This document shows, piece after piece, positions 35,140 to 46,310 of a stretch of 64,000 bases of DNA. How positions within the stretch are numbered: position 1 is the stretch's first letter; each line of letters starts with the position of its first letter. The DNA comes from Mesodorylaimus sp. YZB2_4. Its lineage: Eukaryota; Nematoda; Enoplea; Dorylaimida; Dorylaimidae. The notes below the pieces were generated by a model. It had not been told where the DNA came from and did not search any database. It saw nothing but the letters and a program-made list of their open reading frames with translations. A program made the translations under genes and the position numbers. Where the stretch lies: NCBI GenBank assembly GCA_030248295.1, contig JASANH010001039.1:1054001-1118000 (forward strand), given 5' to 3'.

Positions 35140-38085
35140 TTCTTGGTCTGACTAAATTATCAAAAGAAACAGCGATGACCTTGCATATCGGATTCGCAAA
35201 TTTTAATGGGATTCAAAACAAGCTTTACGAACTTCGCTCAAATCATATTGCTGGCTTATCTGATATTATTAGCATAACTGAATCAAAAATCGATAAATCA
35301 ATCGAAGATAGTGAAGTATCGATCGCCGGATATTCGATATTTCGGACTGATCGCACGATAAGAGGGGGAAGTGTTCTCGCATATGTTCGTGACGATTTAC
35401 CAGCTACTCGCCTAAAATCACCAGCGGATGTTGGAATAACCGAGCAAAACTTGGAAGTATTGTCACTCAAAATTGAAACAGTTTCGGGTCCAATGATCCT
35501 TATAGTTGTCTATATTCCTCGGTCAAATGAATTGGCGGTTGAGCAGTTATTATTTTACTGTCAACGGATACTTCGAATCGTTTCGACAACTTGGCCATCG
35601 TGGGAGATTTTAATGGTGACCTATTGAAACCATCTACTTCCAGAACAGCTATTTTTTATCTAATTTCGTCGATAAATGGCGGCCAAACTGTAAAAGAACC
35701 GACGAGATTGGATGCAATCCTCGATTTGTGTATTATTGAAGATCCAGACCGCCATATCTCTACGAAAGTTTTCGCTCCAGTTGGAACCTCCGACCACAAC
35801 TTGATTACTGTCAAATCGGCTGCGAAAACAAGTCGCAAAGATCCAGACCTTCGTCAGGTTTGGAGGCTTCGACGAGTCAACTGGGAATTCGTGAATCAAA
35901 GCTTATCTACTGAGCGTTGTCTTTATTTAGTTACATAAGCCGCTTGTCTCGATCAAGCATGTCAAAATTTGATGGCACATATGGCACAACTGTAATCAAA
36001 AAGAATATTCCCCTAAAAACAATTGGCAGGCATAAGCAAGACACTTGGATGACCTCTGAATCAGTTCGTTTGATCGATGAAAAAAATAATGCATATAAAC
36101 GTTTCCGAATCTTAAATGATCAAGCCGACTATCAGTGGTTCTCGCGGCTAAGGAGAAAAATCAAAAAGGAAATACGGAAGTCAAAGCGCCGATACGTGCA
36201 AGAACTATTTTCTGAAGCGCATAATTCAACTGAATTCTGGAATGCGATTCAGAAATTTAACCTTGAAAACAGAAAAATTCCCTCCCTAGTCGATAATTTC
36301 GGGAATTCTCATTTTACAAATGAGGAGAAAGCAATAATTCTTCAAAGTACGTTTACATCGAGTTTCAACCAAAATTGTGAAGAGCCGTCCTCTCCCCCAC
36401 AGTCTGACCTGGATGATTTTGGAGAATACTCAGATAAAGAAAAATTCGTCCGCGACCAAATAGCGAAGCTGAGAAATCGCGGCGCCCAAGGTCTTGACGG
36501 CTTAACTGTGCCGATTCTAAAGAATATCGCACAATCAATCACTCCAGCGTTGACAGCATTGATTAACCGATCACCGAAAGAAGACTGCTTTCCCGCAGCT
36601 TGGAAGATTGCTAAAGTGGTGCCCATACCAAAACCAGGGGAGCTAACGTCATTTACAAATTATCGCCCAATTTCGCTGCTACCTCTTATGTCAAAAATTT
36701 TGGAACAGTACGTAGTGTCTCTTCTTCGCCTGAAACTAAAATTATCCCACAATCAGCATGGCTTTCGCGATAGATTCTCGACGACTGGCGCTTTAGTTCG
36801 CTTGACACAATCAATTCATACTTGGCTAAATGGATCGGAATATCGATCAGTTGCAGGCGTTTTTTTCGACATCAGGAAAGTCTTTGATGAAGTTAATCAC
36901 ACTAAATTATTAGAAGCATTGGAAAACGACCACAAATTATGTCCAAAATTGTTGCGTTGGCTGTCATCATATCTCAGCGGGAGATCGCAGTTCGTCTCAG
37001 TTGGTACAAGCTCATCGCAAAGATCGCCAATCATTTCTGGTGTCCCGCAAGGATCAGTTCTTGCTCCAATATTGTTTGTGGCTTTTATCAAATCTGTGCT
37101 GCAAAAATTTTCGGATCAGCTCAAACTGCTATGTTACAAGCGTATGCCAATGACTTAGCACTATTAGTCCCATGCAAGTCTATTAGAGAGGTCGGTTTGA
37201 TGGTCCAGCCTTACATCGATTTTGTTGTGGCGAGTATAAGTGATCTTGGACTCCAGTTAAACACAACAAAGACTTCAGCCAGAATTTTTCATTTTGGTCG
37301 CAGTAATCTGCAATGCGAACCATGTCTCACAGTCATGGGCGATCAAATTTAGGTTACCGACAACGTAGAATATTTGGGTGTCCAACTTGAACGCGATATG
37401 CAATTTAAGCAACACTGTCAGCAAATTTCTAGCAAGGCTCGCTAAATGATTGGTGAGTTCAGAGGAAAATTCGGGAAATTTGCATCCAGCGTCCTTAGAG
37501 TGGTCTATCTTCAATGTGTTCGGCCCCAGTTGGACAATGGATGCGTTTCTTGGGATCCGATCTCGAAACAGTCCGTAACGGCATTGGAAAGCTCTCAAAA
37601 ATTTGCTGCTCGGTCCATATTGAACAACTGGAATATTGAATACGAAGAAGCTTTACTGCAGTTGAAATTGTCACTCCTATCCGATCATCGTAGGCATCAG
37701 GCTACTGCAGTTTTATCGATACTATAATGGCCTCGCGTATCACCCAAACGCAAATTTTAATCATACCGACATGGTAGATCGTCGTAGCAGTGCTCGTCTC
37801 CACGAACCTCATCACTTGGAATTTGAACGGCCACGTACAGAATCATTTAAGCAGAGTTTTAAAAACTCAACGATTCGGATGTGGAACGCAATGGCATACG
37901 ATATTGTAACCAGTTCGTTCGACAAATATAAATCATTTGTTTTGAACTTACACTTTTGACGAATTGATAATTTTGCACTTTGGAATTGTACTTGTTTTAA
38001 CGTTCTAACCTTTGCTCTGTGCCACTTGGGATGGACTGCTAAGTCTTTTTGGTACAGTAAAGTCAGTCAGTCAGTCAGTATGCAA
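35140..38085 (+). mobile_element. Decayed non-LTR retrotransposon (CR1/Jockey-like LINE)
   Basis: An endonuclease region (35178-35850: IGFANFNGIQNK, TESKID, IVGDFNGDLL, TSDHNLITV) and a reverse transcriptase region follow (to about 37730: NYRPISLLPLMSKILE, GFR, GVFFDIRKVFDEVNH, SGVPQGSVLAPILF, QAYANDLALL, EYLGVQL). A C-terminal segment with EPHHLEFERPRTESFKQ and TIRMWNAM follows. Frameshifts lie near 35575, 35920 and 37110, with in-frame stops at 37350-37352 and 37442-37444. The YADD-type catalytic motif reads YAND. ORF1 is missing. The 3' end is a (cagt)n run at 38065-38080. The element is dead. Confidence 0.9.
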
Positions 38086-39186
38086 ATTTTTACATGGATG
38101 CATTGTGATGAAGTCACAAAAGTCAGAATTTTTCTCTCGGTTTCACTCCCGCCCCAATTTTCAATCATTGAATACCTCGCACAATGCAAAGATGGTCATA
38201 GCCTAAAAAAAGTAATTTTCTAACAAGAAAATAGATGCACTGTCGCCTCGAACGTGTTTGCCTGCTTCCAGAGGGATGAAAAAACTGGGAGAAAAAGAAA
38301 AGCAAGAAAAAACTTTTGAGCTTTTCTGACATGATTTTATCACTGTTCATGAGTGAAAATCGCAGCCACACAAGCATTACTGTATGTACAGCGAGCAGCG
38401 TATGTTCAAACACAACTTGAAAGAAGCATAACTTTAGTACACCATTTGATACTGTCAAACTGTGTTTGTGCACACAAACAAGATGACTATACAGGACTGT
38501 ACTGGAACAGACTATTAACTGGCAACAGATTGTTTATTACGGGTTTTTAAAAGTGTTCTTCTCATCTTGCAGAGAGGTCGTGTTCTCGGCTAAGAATAAA
38601 ACTGAAGCAGGGCTACAATAAGAATCTGGTGTGAGGATCTGATGCGGGAAGGCCATTCGTATTGGTGTTTAATGAATGATATTTAACCCCCCCCCCTCCC
38701 CAACAGGGATTGGGCCCCCCTTCCCCGATCGTAATTATTGAGGAGTTACGTGAAAGCTGGCCTTTGTGATGTTAAAAAACTCAGGAAAGAACTTATCAGC
38801 TAAGCTGGGTGATATCAAAAGAAAAAACGAAGCTGAAAACCTAACCCTATTCTCTCCATTTTGCTGTTTATCTAATCTATGCGCAGTGAGCACACACAAC
38901 GCAGCAACTACCGCAAGTATCCTGAAATGGGCGAAGCGCAAACTCAAACGACGTCAGTAAGTTATCATCAATAAGTTTGCTTCATACAACGAATGTGATA
39001 AGGAGCACAGCTTACGATTAGCCATTTCTTAACGCTAATTGTCGGCAGCTATTTACAACAAGATTATTTTTGCTCAACGAATAAGGAGCTAAAGTAGATT
39101 AAAATCTTTTTTTTTTAATACAGTTGTGTGCTTCAGTGAATTTTTTGAAATATTTAGTAATCTTTGTGCACAGCATACTCTTTACC
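38086..39186. other. Intergenic, nothing recognised
   Basis: A C-rich run sits at 38690-38720. The rest is AT-rich with short ORFs. The promoter of Ly6-like paralog 2 should lie at the right end. Confidence 0.4.
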
Positions 39187-42100
39187 ATGAGAATACGAAG
39201 GATTACTCTATTCATACTTTTTTTGGTCAATCCACTACTTGGTAAGTTTATTTTCCAAATTTCTTGTTGTCATCTACGGTTGGAGTGAGTTGATGCAAAT
39301 CCTAACACGAAAATGCGGGAGATAAATATCCACCCTAGTCCTTTTCTCAAAACATTTTCTATCAGAGCATAAATCTCTACTTTTTTCATAACATTGTTTT
39401 CACTTATTGTAAAGAAGGCTGTTTATGTTGGGTTTTTCTGCCAAATATTGAGTTGACTTTAGTTTTTACCTGTGAAATAGTCCCAGTTTAGTATTAGATA
39501 GTTTTACCTGTAGAATAATCTGAGGCAACATATTTCTCTGGAATTGACATACAGTGTTTTAGATTCTGATATTGCACTGTGAATTTCTTGTATTAGCTGT
39601 AAAAAGATCTCTGAACTGCAAATTTATTCCTCCTGCTGCTGTTTCCTGAGTGCTGTGATTTTTTAGCAAGAAAAAAATCAATAATAACATACTGGATTGC
39701 CTGTGCAAAAAACTGGGGGCTTGTAAAATTGTTCCTTTTGTAAAGTCCTTGGCATTCGACGTAAACAGTTCACAGAAAGCATGTTATTACTGTGTATATG
39801 TTGGCGGAAAAGGCCAAAATCAGGCATTCCGCATGATGCCTGACAATGGCCGAAATGACCTCGCGGAGGCTGGTGATAACTGTAGTTGCCTGAGTGACCA
39901 GGCAATAAGCGGGATGCCGGCTTTAGGCAAGGGTCGAATGTGGTCTATAAAATAGGTTCCGACAAGCTAGGAATCAAAGACGGTTCCCTCTCCTGCACAA
40001 AACGACTTCGAAATCTGCAAAGAGAACCGTTTTGTAACCGAAGACGTTTCCGGTAAGGAAATATCTTTGCCGGGACTGTTGCTACTGCAGATCACTGGAA
40101 GACTGCAAGGAGTTTTCAAACCATGCAAGTGCAAGGAAGGTTGCAAAAGTAGATGTTAATGCAAGTCGGCTAATTTGTTGTGTAACAGTCACTGTCATAA
40201 GCTCAAGCTTTCGTGTAAGTAAGCGTGGGCTTCTCATTCATCTTTGCATGCTTCACAAATACAGTACGTTATATGTTTACGAATCAATAATGCACAAAGA
40301 CAGAATAAAAGTACCTACAGTATTTTACTATTTCTAAAACGGGTTACATAGAATGCCCAAGTTCGGGGTTTCAGCATTCCGCGTATTGCCTAGTCACTCA
40401 GGCAGCTCCCGCAATCACAAGTCTTCGCGAGGTCATTTCGGCCTTTGCCTGGGCATACCTTTGCTAGCATACCTTCAGCCAAGCGATGGTCGGTTCAGGG
40501 CTTCAACAGCTGGGCATTCCAATAGACCACTTCGACCGATAATGATTAAAAAATGGCGGGAAACATTTATTCAAGCAATGAATAAGGCCACTAAATCAAA
40601 ACTTGGTAACTTATTGACCTGGGAACCACCATCAGACAACGTTTACCAAAGGCCTCCAACCTGAAATTTCGCTCATCTTATCCGGCCGCGTTTTTGGAGA
40701 CGCATCCAGAACAGAAAGTTGGCCAGATGCGGGCCGCGACGAAAACTTATCCGGACTTATGTATACAAATCCAAATTGTCCTTACTCAAAGCCACTAAAT
40801 GTTGTTCCTGCTAGTTCCACGAATAATAGACTTGTCCATTTGGCTTTGGCCCGCCTTCAACCAGTAGAGGATGGTCGCCCATAAACTGGGAGCGATATCC
40901 TAGCACGATGCTGTATAACGGCTTGGATCGTCGATGGTACAGTATACCCTCGCGTTCAATGGGAGGGGTAGCTAGTGCGAAATACAATCTTAGAATTGAT
41001 GAGAGCCCGAAACATTTGTTCATGACCTTACCGGCCTCGTGGCCGGTTACCGGCCCGGGCCTGGGGTAGGCGCGCCCCCCCCCCCAGGCGCACGGGCGTC
41101 GCCCGGCGGCCCGAACTCCAAAGTCCCTCCCCCCCCGAGGCGCAAGAAAAACACTCATAACGTGTACGGCAATATCTCGTTCAGCTAAGCCAGCTTAATT
41201 CTGAGCGAGGCACAGGTATCGACCACCATCTTCGATTCTTGCTCGAGCAACACGCAAAGTATTGCCCACGGTTTGTGCTCCAGGAATTCGTTGCTGCAGG
41301 TTAGATGTTGTCAGCTGCTCTCCTTCCCACAATTCAGATCTCACTACAACGCATAATAGCAGCACATTTTTTTTTAATTTTTTTTATATCCTTATTTAGC
41401 ACATACCTTTTTACTTGCCTCATACTACTTGATTTCAGGATCAGGATTGCCAGAAGCGTGACAGCTCGAGGGCAAAGTTTGATTCTAAGCAAACGTTTGA
41501 TTTTTGTCCTTATCCAAAATTGGAATATTAGGTGGCTCCAAAACGACCCGCTCACAATCGACTGTGGTTTCGCCTGGCCTATTTTTGACTCGACAACTGT
41601 AGGTGCCTCCGTCTGTCAGTTGAGCGCTGGTCAGGCATTACGCGAAATGCCTGATTTCGGCCTTTGCCGCCAACATATGCACTCAAGTCTTTCAGCGTCG
41701 ATTCATTTGTCGAATATGTCATATTGCTTCTGTTTAATATATAAAATTTAACAAACTTAGTGTGTGGACGAATTTTTAATGAAATTTTCTCATCTGATTT
41801 TCCTCGCGATCGACCCGTCAATGTGAACGTACTGTACCGTCTTGATGCCTGTCGTCCACCTCTACTACGAGTAATACATAACGATGGCCATGATTACTGT
41901 TTTAAAGAATTGCCAAAAGCATCTCCAAATTTGGTCGTGTCTAAATTTTATAACCACACTCCCTAAAGCCTCCCCGTTCATAGTTATGAGCCTGGCTCGC
42001 TATTGAACCCGATATATACATACAGTGATCTCTATGTGCCATCAGCCGCAGACTATGACTTCACTGATATTGCTATTTTTCAGGGGGATCAGTTGTGTGC

Positions 42101-42738
42101 CACGAATGCCAAGACATGGGAAATTGTTTCCATGGCAACTGTACAGGAGATGTGTGCCTGAAAATTGCTATTATATCCGATGGTGAGTCCTCTCCTTTTT
42201 TGACCCGCCGCAAAGCGCCTGTTATTCAAATATTTGCGTCCTTGAAGGGGTTGGGTGCCGATGCTTTGGTTCCATAATTGCGGTAATTATTCCACATATT
42301 ATAAACCTGTAATTATGAGTTTCGATCCAAGTCATGAGGAGGGGCGGGTATCACTATTTTGACTTCCAATACATGCGACTTGACAAATAAAAATGAAAAG
42401 CACATAAAAAATCTACAGAAATCCATCACGCGAATAAATAGTTATGGATTAATAGCATGCGCGGAATGTTTTGGTTTTTCCATTCTATTCCGCTAGGTTT
42501 GGAAGGAGTAATAAAACAATGCGCGAAGTATCCGAATACCAATGGCCAGGTCGACATACTTTCTATTAGAGGCTGCGTCGATGGAAGCGCTTCCCACGTG
42601 GACATGTATGGCGATGTTCGAATTTGCATTTGTATGAACAAACATTTTTGCAATGGTGCCACTTTGCCAACAAAATTTTCAGCTTTAGTGTCTCTGACTA
42701 TTTTTATATCCGCTTGTGTTCTATATTTTTTTATATAA
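39187..42738 (+). CDS. Ly6/uPAR-like GPI-anchored protein, paralog 2
   Basis: Exons 39187-39241, 42084-42182 and 42497-42738 (phase-1 introns) give 131 residues. The signal peptide is MRIRRITLFILFLVNPLLG. Ten Cys: CHEC, NC-x4-C-x4-C, QC, GC, CIC-x4-CN (ICICMNKHFCN). The hydrophobic tail is LVSLTIFISACVLYFFI. It is the longest paralog, with about ten extra residues between Cys 6 and Cys 7. Its first intron is 2.8 kb, against 60-900 nt in most relatives, and is filled by repeats. The assignment of the first exon relies on signal-peptide character and phase. A poly(A) signal is at 42865-42870. Confidence 0.8.
39795..41690. repeat. Inverted repeat complex inside the intron of Ly6-like paralog 2
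   Basis: Segment 39838-39925 (ggccgaaatgacctcgcg.., gttgcctgagtgac) is about 75% identical to the reverse complement of 40365-40460. Segment 39795-39845 (ggccaaaatcaggcattccg) matches the reverse complement of about 41630-41680. The motif aggcattccgcatgatgcct is itself palindromic. These look like arms of one or two foldback elements inserted in the intron. Confidence 0.6.
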
Positions 42739-43130
42739 AACACTCTGCTGCATTTATTTCTAACACATGATCTGTACAGTCCAAGAGCTCATTTCTGAAT
42801 GGAGGAAGGCGCAAAACGTATGATTTGGATTTTTGCGAATACTCAAAGCTGCTCAAGAAGAATTAATAAAAGCGAGTTGCTATAAGAGGAAAACAAAATC
42901 ACGACAAAGCATTTATCTGAACCTGAGCATAATAGAGCCTGAACATATGCTGTAGGTACATAAGTTTAGAGTACACTCATAGCCATAATATTTTTAAAGA
43001 AATGACCAATAGATCTTTTTTAAGTTTCAGGACACGTTTAAAATCCCGCCACTACGCTAGCTTGGCTGGTTATGACAATAGACACTTGGTGAGCGGATCT
43101 ACTCGATCTATCGGTCGTAAAGTCATAATA

Positions 43131-43530
43131 GGGCGCGGGCTTTTCTCGAATTTCGGCTTCGCGGGCTATAGCAGACACTTGGCGGGGCGAAATGGATGCC
43201 GATTGACCTGTCCAAGTCGGCGCGTGCGCGCCCAGTATGACGTCATGCGAAGCCCGCGTCAAAATGAATTGAAATAAAATAGGGTGAAAAGCTGTTTAAA
43301 AACTGAAATTGCCTGGATTTTATGCTTCTTGTCCATTGGAAGATTGAATCCAATTAATATTACGAGAAATTATTTGGCATTCCATATTATTTCATTTCGT
43401 CACTAGCGTCGCATGACGTCATTCTAGGCCGCGCACACGCCGACTTGGACAGGTCAATCGCCATCCATTTCGCACCGCCAAGTGTCTGCTAGAGCCCGCG
43501 AAGGCGAAATTCGAGAAAAGCCCGTGCCCC
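43131..43530. mobile_element. MITE with ~125-bp terminal inverted repeats
   Basis: The left arm from gggcgcgggcttttctcg to tgacgtcatgcg (43131-43257) is mirrored by 43408-43530. Identity is about 88%. Arms share tagcagacacttggcgg and gattgacctgtccaagtcgg. The AT-rich centre of 150 bp is non-coding. Flanking bases do not give a convincing target-site duplication. Confidence 0.8.
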
Positions 43531-44055
43531 ATTGAGATCATCTCACGCAAATCTCCATTCTTGTTCTAATTGTCTGCAGCAATTTCTCCTCTTGTTTTCA
43601 GCGACGATGTATTAGGTTTACTTGTTGATCAGCCTCCAAAATGCCGGTTGAATTTTTCATAATATCCTGCACAGGTCCGCTCGATCATTTATGTATTGTC
43701 TAAAAGCAGCCTAAGCGGGGAATTCGAATTCGATTTTGTTGGAGAACGCTGAAAAGATTTAGACACTACTTCTTGAGCGCGTTGCTTGCCATTCACGCTT
43801 ATCATTTACAGTTTGACAGGTCTGCATAAATGTGGACGGCTCTTCAGGCCCAAAAAGTTTCGAGCCGTTAGTTACTTGCGCACGGTAATGGCAGGGTAAG
43901 AATAACGGTATCAGTGAAGCAGGTTGGTCGGAGACGTTGTGTTACCTCTAAAACGTGCAATGATTTTATCACTTTTCATTCTATTTTCCATCACGCAAGA
44001 CCTGACACTTCTCGTGAGCAGTTGCTGAGCAAATAGTATTTCCAATGTTTTATGC
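43531..44055. other. Intergenic, nothing recognised
   Basis: No gene or repeat partner was seen between the MITE and the orphan Ly6-like promoter. Confidence 0.4.
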
Positions 44056-44059
44056 CCGG

Positions 44060-44240
44060 CACATACGCTATCATCCAGTAAGTAAAATCCTTACTTGAGT
44101 CCACTGACGAATAGATTTCAACAGATGCTTGGCTCAGGCAAGTGAAGGCTTCGGTTGGAGCGAAGAGTGCGCGAGAAAGAGCCGTCGTGAAGATGGATTC
44201 GCTCGGACGGCAATTTAATTGCGTTGTCGCCCTGGCCAGT
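44060..44240 (+). pseudogene. Orphan promoter and signal-peptide exon of a Ly6-like paralog
   Basis: From about 44080 to 44240 this matches the upstream region and first exon of Ly6-like paralog 4 in reverse (53128 and above). Shared blocks are gatttcaac-gatgcttggctca, gagccgtc-tgaag, and ATG followed by gattc-ctcggacggcaatt. The ATG is at 44193. After about 12 codons the frames part, and the strong donor GTAAGT of paralog 4 is not kept (aaagtttgt). No exon 2 or 3 follows: the next 870 bp is repeat DNA. Confidence 0.8.
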
Positions 44241-44310
44241 TTGATGGATGGTGCGTGGGACAGAAAGTTTGTCATTATTTTAGAAATTTTTCATTAATCA
44301 TTGCTAAAAA

Positions 44311-45101
44311 GTTGGGAGAACGAACCTGCAAGCAAAGTAAAGAATATATCGAAGGACTTCGCCGCCAACTTGGCAGAACTCAATTTCGCCTTCAGCCAGC
44401 AGTCAAACCTCGCAAATAAAACCGTATGGCGGGGAGGGGGTGGGACGTGGCAACTACCCTCACTGCGTCTCCCTTTGGGGTACCTGCACAAAATGGATTC
44501 ATAGTTTTGTACAACGGCGGGCGGGGCCTATACACTGCGGGCACCCGACACACGAGACTGTCTACTGGTTTGGCTTCCCATTTTCTACTCGGAGCACCTC
44601 GACGGCACCAGGTTTTGTGTCCCACTTTGGGCCGCGGATAACAGGGGAGGGAGAAATAATAGGGAAAACGCACCCACTGAGGCACAAGGAAGAAACTTTG
44701 GGAGGGCCGCTGGCTAAAAAAAGGATGTTTCTAATCGTGAGCAAGCTGTTACGCCTAATGTAAGAAAGTATGACACTTGGAGGTGCAGTATGCAAGAAAT
44801 GTTATAATTTCACTACCGTCTCCATTTCCTCACAGTTCCTACACTGTCGCTGAGTAATTCCACGCCAAGCTTCAATGTTTCCGATCATGGGTCCTAAAAT
44901 CAGGCCAATCAGCTAAAACATCAAGGTACCCCAGAGGGGGACGCAGTGAGGGTAGTTGCCACGTCCCACCCCCCTCCCCCCCGCCATACGGTTTTATTTG
45001 CGAGGTTTGACTGCTAACTGAAGGCGAAATGAGTTCTGCCAAGTTCGCGGCGTAGTCCTTCGTTATATTCTTTACTTTGCTTGCAGGTTCTTTCTCCCAA
45101 C
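44311..45101. repeat. ~178-bp inverted repeat pair with a SINE fragment between
   Basis: Arms 44311-44486 and 44922-45101 are about 88% complementary. They share gaacctgcaagcaaagtaaa, gcagtcaaacctcgcaaata and gtgggacgtggcaactaccc. Between them, 44540-44640 is a minus-strand fragment of SINE family B. Each arm keeps a similar open frame (EPASKVKNI-KD-AANLAEL), displaced by an indel further on. I cannot assign the frame to a protein. Confidence 0.75.
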
Positions 45102-45837
45102 ATCCGATCGACCGCAACACTATGTACTGTATTTGTCCACGTTATTGCATGCCAAGCTGTGTTTCACCTTTGTTTTTTATCATCTGGTAAGCAGTACTGA
45201 CGTGAGTGTGCGTGCCTTTTCTGCGTGTGTCGTGTTGAATGTGGACTGTGCTAATATGCCTGCGCGAAATATTTAAGTAAGAACGTTGATTAGAAGTGGT
45301 TGCATCTGTTGGTGGGGATGAGCGGGGCTGGCCAAAGAAAGTATGCTGGGTACAAATGGGTGAGCAGAGTAGCCAGGAAAAGGGAGCGGCTGCTGGACAG
45401 ATTACAGTGGGAAGCTGACATTGACATAGAGGAAGAGAGTCTCATGGTACGGGATACACTAGAGCTGTGGACGGAGGTGAATACAGTCTTGATGGCCTGG
45501 TTGCAGGCTCATGCCTTGGTTTTTCGCTCGGAAGGGTAGGCACCGGGCCCCTGCCCGCCTCTGTGGTAACACGGGGCACAGAATCGTTTTCTCGTCGCTC
45601 CCATGGCCCACCCTCCTCCTAGGAACCCAACACTTCGTACACGGCAGCGATCAATACAAGCAATGACACGCCATACACATGTTGTCACAATCAAGATCAC
45701 TCTGGATGTCACACCGACGATCGCAAGTTCGTCCAAGATGCCCAATGGTCGACGGCAGAGTTGGAGCTCGATCCATCGTTTCGTTTGGCCATGTAGATTC
45801 GGTCTTGTCAGTATTCGCTGCTTGACTGCTCAGGTTC
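45102..45837. other. Intergenic, nothing recognised
   Basis: An ORF at 45300-45539 reads as basic then acidic protein without a recognisable domain, promoter or splice context. GC content rises towards the right. Confidence 0.4.
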
Positions 45838-46310
45838 TCATCGTGACGCACTAACGAGCTGGGACTTGAGCTTCGATACCTGAAAAGCAAGCTACAACTT
45901 AGGAGCGACGAGGGAGCGGAAGAGACCAAACTCACCTCACCGAGTCCTTCATTGTCGACTAGCACGTTGGAGATCAATCTAACGAGACCATCTTCATCCA
46001 GCCATGTGCCACTCACATCGGCATTAGGGCCTGAAAGTCAAGGAACTAGAAGTCAGTCTGCTAAGTAAACCATGCTTACCCCTGGTCTCGTCCACGCCCG
46101 TCGTATTCGACTTTCGATCCAATTGCCGCTTCGCCAATTCTTCTTTCTTGCGTGACGTTGGCCTGATCGGGAGATTAGTTTCCAGCTGCACCACGGGAAG
46201 GTCGTCATATCGCAGCCATTCCGATACACAGACCCATCTGGCGTTGGTCGAGACCAACATTCGTGGGCGACTGCAACGAGACCAGCCGGCGTGGGCAACA
46301 AGACCCACAT
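45838..46310 (-). CDS. Possible multi-exon gene, unknown
   Basis: Three segments join with good splice sites on the minus strand: an exon ending at 46080 (donor G/GTAAGC), exon 46030-45936, and a last exon 45879-45838 with a stop. The introns are 49 and 56 nt, like confirmed genes here. The product would include LPIRPTSRKKEELAKRQLD, DVSGTWLDEDGLVRLISNV and end SKLKSQLVSASR. The 5' boundary is not determined. An alternative reading frame of the last segment ends in a Cys-rich stretch (CDRRC..CDNMCMACHC) but does not splice in phase. GC-rich repeat DNA nearby makes a chance ORF possible. Confidence 0.3.

Noticed and set aside
39749..39955. Additional exon of Ly6-like paralog 2 with CYYC and CSC
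   Set aside because: The cysteine spacing does not fit the family, and the sequence belongs to an inverted repeat with copies at 40365 and 41630.
45651..46030. Avidin-like domain from the phrase SGTW
   Set aside because: Only four residues match; the later avidin motifs and beta-barrel length are absent.
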